Of a stretch of DNA of 46,962 nt, positions 1 through 7,790 are shown piece after piece. Below the pieces are notes generated by a model, which did no database searches, was not told the origin of the DNA, and saw only the letters and a program-made list of their open reading frames with translations. This DNA comes from ZC4RG35 sp964571765. Its GTDB lineage: Bacteria > Actinomycetota > Acidimicrobiia > Spongiisociales > ZC4RG35. The stretch's first letter is position 1. Every line of letters begins with the position of its first letter. Both the position numbers and the translations under genes were made by a program. Location: positions 1 to 46,962 of the forward strand of contig CAZNDH010000013.1 of the NCBI GenBank assembly GCA_964571765.1. The letters run 5' to 3'.

Positions 1-107
1 GACTTTGGAACGGCCCATCGGGTGTCCGGATTCCTCTCGAAAGGGTAGGCAGTTTCGAGAGGTTGTACGCGCTGCATCGAGGGTCGGCAATGGGGCCCTT
101 GAGCCAC
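1..107. other. No gene seen at the left edge
   Basis: I see no convincing gene, RNA or hairpin here. It lies downstream of the first gene, which reads leftwards and stops at 108. Confidence 0.5.
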
Positions 108-1640
108 TCACGTGCCGGGCTCGATGACCTGCACCCTTTCGAGGGGTCGAGTGGCCGGCCCCTCGAGCACCTCACCGGTCACATCGAAACGGGAGCCATG
201 GCAAGGGCAGTCCCAGCTCTGTTCGGCAGCGTTCCAGGCCACGGTGCATCCGAGGTGGGTGCAGGTAGGGGACACCGCGATCAGGTCTCCCGCGATGGTG
301 CGGTGGGCGGCGAGGGTCTTTCCCTCCGACCTGATGAATCCGGCCTCGCCGTCCTCGAGGCTGGCCGCCGGGCGCGCGGCCAATCGTTTGACCCGGTCGG
401 CGACGAACCGAGTTCCCACCTTGGCGTTCTCCGAGAGCAAGCCGGTCAGTCCGATTCGACCCCCCATCCGATTCGGGGCGAACGTCGGGCCATAGGGGGT
501 GTCCAGGCCTCCGATCTGATCGGCTATTTCCTTCCCGGCGAAGGTTCCGTTGGTCAGACCCCACTTCTTGAAGCCGGTGGCGACGTATGTTCTCTCGGTG
601 CCTGGGAGACGGCCCACATAGGGCAGACCGTCCGCGGTGCGATAGTCCTGTGCCGACCAGCGGTGGGTCACCGATTCGACCGGGAAGTGGGCGGTGGCCC
701 AACCACGCAGGTCCTCCCAAGGGTCCTTGCTGGCTGATGTGTCACCGGTCTTGTGACTCCCACCGATGACGATCATCCCGCCTTCACCTCCTTGAGGCCA
801 GGGTCGGAAGGAACGGACCGGCGAGCCGGCGCTGATGTACATCCCACTGGGCGGGGAGTCCTTCAACTGGACCCCGATGCCATATGCCCTCCAGGCACGT
901 GTCTTGGCGAAGAGCAACCCTTTGTCGGTGAAGGGAAGCAAGGTTGCCACAACGGCCGTTTCGGCAACGACCGACCCTTCGTTGGTGTCAACCCGTACCA
1001 GGCCATGCTGTTCCTCGAGGGTCTGTGCCCGGCTCGACTCGTACAGTCGGCCACCGAGCCCGAGCAGGCCCCTGGCCAGCCCGTCGCAATACCGCACCGG
1101 GTGCAGGTACGCCTGATTGGAGAACTCCAGGACCCCTGCCACCTCGAAGGGGAGCCCGGGATCGGGAAGGAGGCCGGCGGGCAGACCGAGGTCGGTGGCC
1201 GCGGCCTGCTCCTCCTCCAGGTCCTCGAGTTCCCGACCGTCCAGTGCGTATACGTAGGCCGAGGTCCTGGTGAATCCGCAATCCACGGCGTGTTCGGCGG
1301 CCAGTGCCTCGATCTGTTCGATTGCATCCTGGTTGGCCCGCGCATAGGCCCGGGCGGCCGCCTCTCCGTGATCCTTGATGAGGCTCCGGTAGCCGAGGCC
1401 ATGCTGCGAGGTCACCTTCCCGGTGGTTCCCCCGGTCGTGCCTGCTCCTACGGCGAGGGCCTCGATGACCACCACGTCGAGACCGCTGCTCTGGAGGAGT
1501 AGGGCCGCGGTGAGACCGGTGATCCCGGCGCCGATCACCACCACGTCCGCCTCCACCGCACCGGATAGCGAGGGGTACTGGGGGCGATCGCCATCGAGGC
1601 GCCACACAGACTCGTGCTCGTCCCACCAACTACCCGTCAT
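108..1640 (-). CDS. FAD-dependent oxidoreductase with C-terminal Rieske domain
   Basis: This 510-residue protein joins an N-terminal DAO-family FAD domain to a C-terminal Rieske [2Fe-2S] domain. The dinucleotide motif VVVIGAGITGLTAALLL is near residue 30. The Rieske ligands are in CTHLGC and CPCHGSRFD near residues 460-480. Proteins of this layout are known as putative oxidoreductases that pass electrons between a flavin and a Rieske cluster; the substrate is unknown. I start it at ATG 1640 (MTGSWWDEHES) rather than at an upstream ATG, because homology-like sequence begins there and a GGGTAT -10-like element lies 8 bases upstream. There is no Tat signal, so it is probably cytoplasmic. It stands alone. 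Confidence 0.88.
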   Translation of the reverse strand: MTGSWWDEHESVWRLDGDRPQYPSLSGAVEADVVVIGAGITGLTAALLLQSSGLDVVVIEALAVGAGTTGGTTGKVTSQHGLGYRSLIKDHGEAAARAYARANQDAIEQIEALAAEHAVDCGFTRTSAYVYALDGRELEDLEEEQAAATDLGLPAGLLPDPGLPFEVAGVLEFSNQAYLHPVRYCDGLARGLLGLGGRLYESSRAQTLEEQHGLVRVDTNEGSVVAETAVVATLLPFTDKGLLFAKTRAWRAYGIGVQLKDSPPSGMYISAGSPVRSFRPWPQGGEGGMIVIGGSHKTGDTSASKDPWEDLRGWATAHFPVESVTHRWSAQDYRTADGLPYVGRLPGTERTYVATGFKKWGLTNGTFAGKEIADQIGGLDTPYGPTFAPNRMGGRIGLTGLLSENAKVGTRFVADRVKRLAARPAASLEDGEAGFIRSEGKTLAAHRTIAGDLIAVSPTCTHLGCTVAWNAAEQSWDCPCHGSRFDVTGEVLEGPATRPLERVQVIEPGT

Positions 1641-2106
1641 GCCTCGACATACCCGTTGCGAGTTGAAATGATGCTCACGCTCCATACCGGCTGGATGCTG
1701 GTTCGAGTAACGACTTCTCGGCACCTCGTGTCGCACGCCCGGCCGGCGCAGACGGCGTTCGGATCGACGCCCACCAACGCGGTCGAGACTCAGGTAGAGG
1801 CCTGGTGAGGGAATCCCGGCTGCATGCCACTCACAGGTCTAGAAAGCCCGCCCGCTGGTCTCCGACTGTGGAAACCGAATCTAGTCAGGTGGGCGGGAGC
1901 TGGGATGGGCCTTTGGATGCGCGCCAGAGTCGCCCGCGGGAAGCACACGGAAAGGGAGCGCCCCGAGGGGAGATATGGATGAGGGGATGGACGAGAGCAT
2001 CGCCCAATCGTTTCCCGCCTCGAATCCCCCACCCTGGTGGTGAGGGTTTCCGCCGAGTCGTCTCAGGACGGCTCTTGGCATCCCCGGGTAGAGGGGAGCG
2101 CCTGAT
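1641..2106. other. Intergenic stretch without a recognisable gene
   Basis: About 470 bases separate the oxidoreductase start from the next gene's stop. Open frames here have compositions unlike their neighbours and match nothing I know. The only site I can point to is ATACCC at 1649-1654 (GGGTAT on the minus strand), a possible -10 element for the oxidoreductase. It has no GTTT at the right distance. Confidence 0.45.
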
Positions 2107-2559
2107 TCATGGCTCGAGCCGCAGCCTGGGGTCGTGCCCGGCAGGCATGTCTGCCAGATCGATCTCGACCCAGACCGTCTTGCCGCGTAGATGGGTGTCG
2201 ACCCCCCACCGATCGGCGACGACCTCGAGAACTCCCATTCCGTGCCGGTTCCGGGGGGGTTGGGGGAGTTCTGGAGACTGGTCGGAAACCTCGACCCGGG
2301 CTACCTCCTCGGTCAACGCCAGCTTGACAGTGAACGGGGTCCGAGCGTGCAGAACCGCATTGGCTGCTAGCTCGGAGACGACCAGGACCAGGTCGCTTTG
2401 ACGGGGAAGGTCAGGGAGCTGGTGGGCGACGAACCTGCGAGCGTGTGCCACCGCCTCGGGGGTCGCGGGGAAGCCTTCCGCCGTTACGACCTGACGTTCC
2501 GGGTCCGATTGGTGCCGACTCGAGAGGTATCTCCCCGGTCGCTTCACTTCTGGGGGCAT
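2107..2559 (-). CDS. RsbW/SpoIIAB-type ATP-binding regulator
   Basis: This 150-residue protein has a GHKL (HATPase_c_2) fold of the anti-sigma-factor kinase type. The N box VVSELAANAVLHA keeps the Glu and Asn needed for kinase activity and Mg-ATP binding. A G1 Asp (VEVSDQSP) and a G2 glycine motif (HGMGVLEVV) are also present, so it looks catalytically competent. Such proteins bind a sigma factor or phosphorylate a STAS partner; the partner is not adjacent. ATG 2559 is chosen, though GTG 2568 is possible. A promoter-like GTCT-N16-GGGTAT sits upstream at 2589-2614, which would make it part of the SigB-type regulon. Confidence 0.85.
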   Translation of the reverse strand: MPPEVKRPGRYLSSRHQSDPERQVVTAEGFPATPEAVAHARRFVAHQLPDLPRQSDLVLVVSELAANAVLHARTPFTVKLALTEEVARVEVSDQSPELPQPPRNRHGMGVLEVVADRWGVDTHLRGKTVWVEIDLADMPAGHDPRLRLEP

Positions 2560-3164
2560 GCTATCCACCGATGCCGCGTGTATTCCTCATACCCGCACGG
2601 GCGCACTTTCAGACATTGCCGCCGGCATTTGTTTGGTCGGGTTGCCCCACGGGTAAGGGCACCCTCCCCAAAGGAGGGCCTTGGGGTGGCGCGGCATCGA
2701 TATCAGAGGTGGGTTGGGGTCAGTGTGGAAAGGGGGTCAAGGACGACCGCCTTCTCCCCCTCTCCGCACATAGCCGAACGGGTCAGGGATACTCCAAAGG
2801 CCCCCGGGTCGGCGCCTCAACCTTGGATTCGAGAGTCGCGCCCAGCCAGTCCGGTAGAGCGCCCGGCCCGATGCCAGCCACTTTCCGGCGCCTTCCCACC
2901 GCCGATCCGGGGAGGGGTGGTGGATCGGTGCGCTGGCGACGAGCATCGATCACAGTGGACCGGTGCCGTTCCAGCAGTTCCAGCTCATGCCCTGAGAAGT
3001 AGTTCTCGGGGACCGGTGGATAATCGTCGGCCTCCCGAGAAGAAACGGTCGACCTCCCTCAAGATCGAGCACGCCCTATTCTCCGGGGGGCTCCACCTGG
3101 CCGGATTCAACACCGGGGTGATCCCCTCGAAGCACCACCGCGAGATCTGACGCCCCGCCCCGGG
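2560..3164. other. Long intergenic stretch with small hairpins only
   Basis: No gene could be supported in these 600 bases. It holds a short perfect hairpin (CCCTCC 2662-2667 with GGAGGG 2673-2678) without a T run. It also holds three mutually complementary segments at 2990-2998, 3003-3010 and 3034-3041 that could form either of two stems. The stretch is the 3' side of the ABC exporter operon and the 5' side of the RsbW-type gene. Confidence 0.4.
2589..2614 (-). promoter_or_regulatory. Candidate SigB/SigF-type promoter (one mismatch)
   Basis: On the minus strand the pattern is GTCT, 16 bases, GGGTAT, about 30 bases before the RsbW-type gene start at 2559. The -35 element differs from GTTT at one base. 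Confidence 0.4.
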
Positions 3165-4724
3165 TCACTTCGATGCAGTCGGCAGGGGAGGAGACACCCG
3201 GGTTGCCGCCGGCCTGATGCGATGTATCGCTACCACTCGTCGACGCATCAGTGACCAGGCCGCGAGCAGGAGGATCAGTGCGTAGGCCACCGCACCACCG
3301 AGGAGAACCGGGTCGGGCGCCTCGCCGATGAAGGCGACCTGTTTGAGAGCCTCGATCCCATAGGTGGCGGGCAACAGGTAGGAGACGACCCGCACCGGCT
3401 CGATAAGACGCTCCAGCGGGATGAAGAACCCGCTGAAGAAGATCGAAACCAGGAGGATGATCATGGCGTACTGGATTGATTCGCTCTCGGTCTTGACCAC
3501 TGCCGAGATCACGAAGCCGAGGCCTAGAGACCCCATCACCACAACGAAGGCGACCAGTGAGTACCACAACATGGAACCGGCGACCTGGAACCCAAAGCCG
3601 AACATGGCGGATAGGGTCAGTGCGGTGGCCACCAATCCTCCGAGTGTGAGATAGGCGAGATACTTCCCGGTGAGGATTTCACCGGCGCTGAGGGGCGAGA
3701 CCCGGAAGAGCTCGATCGACCCCAGTGTGCGCTCTCGCACCACAGAGAGGGCGGCGAAGGTCAAGGCGAGGTGCTGGAGCAGCAGGGCGAGAACACCGGG
3801 CACGTAGAAGTGGGAGAAGTCGACCTCGATACCTCGGGCATCTTGGACGGTGGCGATGAATGGGCGGACTAGAACCTCTGGCTCGAGACTCCTGAACACG
3901 CCCAGTTCCTCCTCCAACAACTCCAGGTCGGCAGACAGCTCGGCGAGGGTCTCTCTGTTTTCGGCCGATGTCGCCGAGGGATCACGCAGGCTCCTCGAAC
4001 CTTCCTGGGCCCGGGTGAGGGCCCCCCATCCTGAGTCTTCCTCGCCGGTCACCCCGGCGATACCACCGAGAACACCACTTCGATAGGTCGCCACGGCGGC
4101 CAGCCCGAGCAGGCTCTGCTCGAGAGTCCTCTGGTCGACAGGTGATACCCGCTCCCCCCGGTCGACGTCGGCGGTCATGGAGTCGACCGCGGCCCGGGCC
4201 GCTGGCAGCGCCTCCTCGATGTCGGCAGTCTCCTCCTGACCGGCGGCAACCACATCCTGGAGTATCGCCCGGTTGAGCTCGTCGACCGCCGAGCCGGCGA
4301 TGACCTCGATGACAGCCCGTTCGAACGGATCTATCTGAGAGTGGTAGATCTCGATTACGGCGTGCTGGTTGCTCCGGATCAGCTCCCCCGCCTCCTCGGG
4401 GACGACGACCATCACATCGGCTAGCCCTTCGTCCATGAGACGACGCGCTCGAACCTGATCTTCGGTCACCTCGACCAGTTGGATCCGTTGCCCCAGCGAC
4501 TCGGCTAGATCCTCGCTGCGGTCCTCGAGCCCGCTACCTGGAGGAACCACCACGACGGTGGCGAGGTCTTCCCGGGCCGGGGTATATCCGAGACCGAAGA
4601 CCAACAGGATGAGAAACGGGGCGATCAGCAGGGTGAGGATCAGCCGAGGCTGTCGCAAGACTTCGAGGAGGTCCTTACGGAGGAAGGCGATGGTACGGAC
4701 CAGCCGCCCGGATACCGCGCTCAC
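3165..4724 (-). CDS. ABC-2 type exporter permease
   Basis: This 519-residue membrane protein has one N-terminal membrane span (about residues 28-48). A long extracytoplasmic region of roughly 270 residues, rich in Glu and partly coiled, follows. Five or so C-terminal spans include the YhgE/ABC-2 signature region (HFYVPGVLALLLQHLALTF, then RERTLGSIELFRVSPL). This is the usual ABC-2 permease layout for drug, lipid or polysaccharide export. It overlaps the upstream ATPase gene by four bases (ATGA), so the two are translationally coupled and form one transporter. The substrate cannot be told from sequence. Confidence 0.92.
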   Translation of the reverse strand: MSAVSGRLVRTIAFLRKDLLEVLRQPRLILTLLIAPFLILLVFGLGYTPAREDLATVVVVPPGSGLEDRSEDLAESLGQRIQLVEVTEDQVRARRLMDEGLADVMVVVPEEAGELIRSNQHAVIEIYHSQIDPFERAVIEVIAGSAVDELNRAILQDVVAAGQEETADIEEALPAARAAVDSMTADVDRGERVSPVDQRTLEQSLLGLAAVATYRSGVLGGIAGVTGEEDSGWGALTRAQEGSRSLRDPSATSAENRETLAELSADLELLEEELGVFRSLEPEVLVRPFIATVQDARGIEVDFSHFYVPGVLALLLQHLALTFAALSVVRERTLGSIELFRVSPLSAGEILTGKYLAYLTLGGLVATALTLSAMFGFGFQVAGSMLWYSLVAFVVVMGSLGLGFVISAVVKTESESIQYAMIILLVSIFFSGFFIPLERLIEPVRVVSYLLPATYGIEALKQVAFIGEAPDPVLLGGAVAYALILLLAAWSLMRRRVVAIHRIRPAATRVSPPLPTASK

Positions 4725-5743
4725 CCGGGATCTCCGGACACGGCGGGCTCGAATCGCTCCCGGCCGGGTTGGCCGGGGTCGATGACGGTTTCCTCGGTGG
4801 CCTTGTGGACCAACTCGACGAAGACGTCGTCGAACGGGGGCAGGAAGGGCTCGATCGACTCGATGTCGACCCCGCCGCTCGACGCCCAGTCGGTGACCAG
4901 TGGGGCCGCCTCTCCGGCGTCGGGGACCACCAGTCTGATCGAGTGGGAGCCGATCCGATTCATGGCGGTGGCCCCTGCGATCTCGAACAGGGCGTCGACC
5001 TGGCCGGGGGTGAGCGGAGCGCTGAACACCACGTCGAGCAGCTCGCCTCCGAACGCCTGGCGCCGGAGGCCCTCGGGGGTGTCGACCGCGACCAGGCGAC
5101 CTTCGGCGAGCACCCCGACCCGGTCACAGAAGGCGGCTTCGCCCACGTATTGGGTGGTCATGAATAGGGTCCTTCCCTGGTCGCGAAGCTCGGCCAGCTG
5201 ATCCCAGACCTTCTTGCGGAGGATGGGATCGATTCCGGCCGTCGGCTCGTCGAGAAACATGACGTCGGGGTCGTGTACCAGGGTGGCTGCCAGCGCCACC
5301 CGCCGCTGCATCCCTCCGGACGCATCGCTGAGGCGCCGGGAGCTGGCATCGTCCAGCTCGACCGACTTGAGCTGCTCGACGATACGTTCGCGCCGCCCTC
5401 TCCAGGGCATCCCGAACAAGGATGAGGCGAAGATCATGTTCTCCCAGATCGTGAGATGCGGGTAGAGGACCGAGAGCTGGGGCATGTAGCCGAGTCGTCC
5501 ACGGTCGGTCTGGTCGAACTCCGCTGGAGACTTACCCAGGACCGAGATCTCCCCGGCGTCGGGGGCGATGACGCCGGTCAGAAGCCGGATGGTGGTTGTC
5601 TTCCCCGACCCACTGGGGCCGATGAATCCGAAGATGGTTCCGTGCTCGACGTCGAGGTCGATGCCGTGAACGCCAACACCCGATTCGAATGTCCTGGTCA
5701 AATCGCGAGCACGGACGGCCACCCCGCCCCTGGAATCGGTCAT
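4721..5743 (-). CDS. ABC exporter ATP-binding subunit
   Basis: This 340-residue ATPase energises the permease encoded immediately downstream. It has a Walker A motif (GPSGSGKTT), a signature motif with an unusual first part (DASGGMQRR in place of LSGGQ), and a Walker B motif (VMFLDEPTAGID). A C-terminal DrrA-like extension of about 100 residues follows. The frame stays open to 6088, but that upstream part is low complexity and lies antisense to another gene. ATG 5743 is therefore used. A SigB-type promoter (GTTT-N16-GGGTAG, 5754-5779) ends 10 bases before this ATG, which supports the choice. Confidence 0.93.
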   Translation of the reverse strand: MTDSRGGVAVRARDLTRTFESGVGVHGIDLDVEHGTIFGFIGPSGSGKTTTIRLLTGVIAPDAGEISVLGKSPAEFDQTDRGRLGYMPQLSVLYPHLTIWENMIFASSLFGMPWRGRRERIVEQLKSVELDDASSRRLSDASGGMQRRVALAATLVHDPDVMFLDEPTAGIDPILRKKVWDQLAELRDQGRTLFMTTQYVGEAAFCDRVGVLAEGRLVAVDTPEGLRRQAFGGELLDVVFSAPLTPGQVDALFEIAGATAMNRIGSHSIRLVVPDAGEAAPLVTDWASSGGVDIESIEPFLPPFDDVFVELVHKATEETVIDPGQPGRERFEPAVSGDPG

Positions 5744-5753
5744 GGGCAGGCTG

Positions 5754-5779
5754 CTACCCAACGATGATGCATCCCAAAC
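5754..5779 (-). promoter_or_regulatory. Candidate SigB/SigF-type promoter of the ABC exporter
   Basis: GTTT (5779-5776), a 16-base spacer and GGGTAG (5759-5754) lie on the minus strand, 10 bases before the ATPase start. The transcript would have almost no leader. Confidence 0.55.
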
Positions 5780-5795
5780 ACTCACAGATTGACTT

Positions 5796-5822
5796 GTTTC
5801 GCCCCCGTTCCCTGTCGGGTAA
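5796..5822 (+). promoter_or_regulatory. Candidate SigB/SigF-type promoter of the 5832 operon
   Basis: GTTT (5796-5799), a 17-base spacer and GGGTAA (5817-5822) lie 9 bases before the GTG at 5832. This site is back to back with the exporter promoter, so both transcription units could respond to the same sigma factor. Confidence 0.55.
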
Positions 5823-5831
5823 CGACTCTGG

Positions 5832-6653
5832 GTGACACTGATACGCATGCCGGTTGTGATACGCGGGGCACTCGGCCGCACGGTGGCCCGGGTCGGTCTC
5901 GCCGGTCTGGTAGGCGCGGTGGTCTTGACCGTCATCGCCTTTCTGATCGTGGGTGACACTTTTGATCGCCTCGAAGACTCTCTGGAGGTGACCGCTGAGG
6001 CTGTGGTGACCGTGGACGCATCACTGGATGTCGCCTCCGACTCCCTAAGTGCCCTGGGCGGGGCGCTTGACACCATTGGGATCGCCACCGAGCAAGCCTC
6101 CGGCAGCTCGGAGACCGTGGCCGAAGCGGTCGCTCAGACGGTCCAGATCGTTGGGATGGAGCTCCCCTCCAGCCTCGACGCGGTCAGGACGGCCATGCCC
6201 GCCTTGATCGAAGCATCAACGGTGATCGACTCCACCCTCTCCGGCCTTGCACTGTTTGGGGTGCGTTACAACCCCGATGTGCCACTCAGCCGGGCCTTCA
6301 CCGATCTGGATCGCCAACTGGCGCCGCTTCCCGCCAGCCTCCGCGAGAGCGCCCTGGTGATGGCCGGGCTCATTCCCGACGTCCAGGGGTTTCAGGCACA
6401 GACTCAGCTGCTGGGTACCCAGGTAGAGGAGATCGGGGAAACAGTCGAGGAGGCCGCTGCCATCATCGGCCGTTACCAGTCACAGACCGAACGGTTCGAC
6501 GAGGTGATCCAGGGCACCCGAGACGACCTCGGTCGGAGTGCCCTGCTCGTCCGGATCCTGGTAATCCTGGCGGGGCTACTGGCGATGATCGCCATGGGAG
6601 GCCTCTACCTCGCCGGCCGGGCGATCGCCGTCCTGGAGATCAGGCCTAGTTGA
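5832..6653 (+). CDS. Two-span membrane protein of unknown function
   Basis: I do not recognise this 273-residue protein. It has one membrane span near residues 18-40 and another near 240-265. Between them lies about 200 residues of mostly helical sequence rich in Ala, Glu and Ser, likely outside the cytoplasm and resembling the helical region of sensor or methyl-accepting proteins. There is no catalytic or signalling domain. The start is GTG 5832, placed by the promoter-like GGGTAA 9 bases upstream; ATG 5847 is the alternative. Its stop overlaps the start of the AI-2E transporter gene by four bases (TTGA), so the two proteins probably act together. Confidence 0.8.
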   Translation: MTLIRMPVVIRGALGRTVARVGLAGLVGAVVLTVIAFLIVGDTFDRLEDSLEVTAEAVVTVDASLDVASDSLSALGGALDTIGIATEQASGSSETVAEAVAQTVQIVGMELPSSLDAVRTAMPALIEASTVIDSTLSGLALFGVRYNPDVPLSRAFTDLDRQLAPLPASLRESALVMAGLIPDVQGFQAQTQLLGTQVEEIGETVEEAAAIIGRYQSQTERFDEVIQGTRDDLGRSALLVRILVILAGLLAMIAMGGLYLAGRAIAVLEIRPS

Positions 6654-7780
6654 GCCAGCCGGTCCCCCCAGATCCCTCATCCCCCGAGTCTCCAGGTTGG
6701 GCGGAGGCCTGGCCCCCACTCTCCTACTGGCTCAAGGTCAGCCTCATGGTGGTGGCGGTCATCGTCGCCTGGCGCGCCGTATCGGTCCTGGGAAATGTGA
6801 TCCTCATCGCGGTCGCCGCCTTCGTGATCTCACTCGGGTTGCAGCCGATACTGGATGCTCTCGAGCGGAGAGGGCTTCGTCGGGGAACGGGCATGGCATT
6901 GATCGTCCTCTGCGGGTTGGTCGTGGCCGCGGGTCTGGGCTTGGCCATCGTCCCCACCGTGGTCAGCCAGGCAGTGAATGCCTTCGAGTCTCTCCCTGAC
7001 CTGCTTGCCGACCTGAGCGCCACCTCCCCGATGCTGGCCGACCTGCTCGACGATCTCCCGTTGGCCGCCGGAGGGGACACAGTGAACGGGGAGGATGCCA
7101 TCGAGTTCGTGGGCAGTTTCGCTGTCGGAGTGTTCAACACGGTGACGCTGGTCCTGCTGGTTCCCTACTTCGCCGTGGGATTCCCCGCCCTCAAGCACTG
7201 GGTTCTCCGTCTCCTCAACCGTGACCAGCGCGAGGACTTCGTGTTCGTTGTCAACCAGGCAACCGACCTCACCTCCAATTACATCGTGGGCAATCTGACC
7301 ATCAGCCTCATTGCCGGGGTCATCTCCTATCTGGGCTTTGTGCTCATCGGGCTCCCGTTCGCCATCGCTCTGGCGGCATGGGTCGCAGTCACCGACATGA
7401 TTCCCGCGGTCGGAGCCCTGATCGGGGCGGTGCCGGTGCTCATCGTGGCCTTGACAAGCGGTCCCCAGGAGTTCGTTTGGGCCCTGGTTTTCCTCATCGC
7501 CTACCAACAAATCGAGAACTATGTCCTCGCTCCCAGGGTGATGAAACGAGCGGTCGATCTGCGGCCACCGGTGGTGATCCTCAGCATCCTCATCGGAGGA
7601 GCCCTGGCAGGGGTGGTGGGCGCCCTGCTCGCATTGCCAGTAGCGGCTATGGGCAAGGTGCTGCTGACTGAGTTCATGGTGCGAAAACGGGTGGAGTCCG
7701 TGCGCGACGAGAATGCGTCGGCACCCCGGGACAGGAGAGGGAAGAACCGTGGGAGGATCGGTTCGCGACCACTGCCTTGA
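6650..7780 (+). CDS. AI-2E family transporter (TqsA/PerM-like)
   Basis: This 376-residue protein belongs to the AI-2E (TqsA/PerM) superfamily. It has about eight membrane spans with the typical arrangement: two early pairs, a soluble helical insert around residues 100-160, and a C-terminal bundle. The family motifs DMIPAVGALIGAVP and QQIENYVLAPRVM are present. Members export autoinducer-2 or small hydrophilic compounds, or exchange ions; the substrate here is open. It starts with TTG 6650, which overlaps the upstream stop (TTGA). It converges on the membrane hydrolase gene with a gap of only ten bases. Confidence 0.92.
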   Translation: MSQPVPPDPSSPESPGWAEAWPPLSYWLKVSLMVVAVIVAWRAVSVLGNVILIAVAAFVISLGLQPILDALERRGLRRGTGMALIVLCGLVVAAGLGLAIVPTVVSQAVNAFESLPDLLADLSATSPMLADLLDDLPLAAGGDTVNGEDAIEFVGSFAVGVFNTVTLVLLVPYFAVGFPALKHWVLRLLNRDQREDFVFVVNQATDLTSNYIVGNLTISLIAGVISYLGFVLIGLPFAIALAAWVAVTDMIPAVGALIGAVPVLIVALTSGPQEFVWALVFLIAYQQIENYVLAPRVMKRAVDLRPPVVILSILIGGALAGVVGALLALPVAAMGKVLLTEFMVRKRVESVRDENASAPRDRRGKNRGRIGSRPLP

Positions 7781-7790
7781 ACAGTTGGCG

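Noticed and set aside
2398..3150. Long plus-strand open frames over the intergenic stretch
   Set aside because: Composition is unlike a protein, there is no ribosome site or family pattern, and part of it is antisense to the RsbW-type gene.
5744..6088. N-terminal extension of the ABC ATPase up to 6088
   Set aside because: It is low complexity (Ser, Thr, Ala, Arg), lies antisense to the gene at 5832, and a promoter sits directly before ATG 5743.
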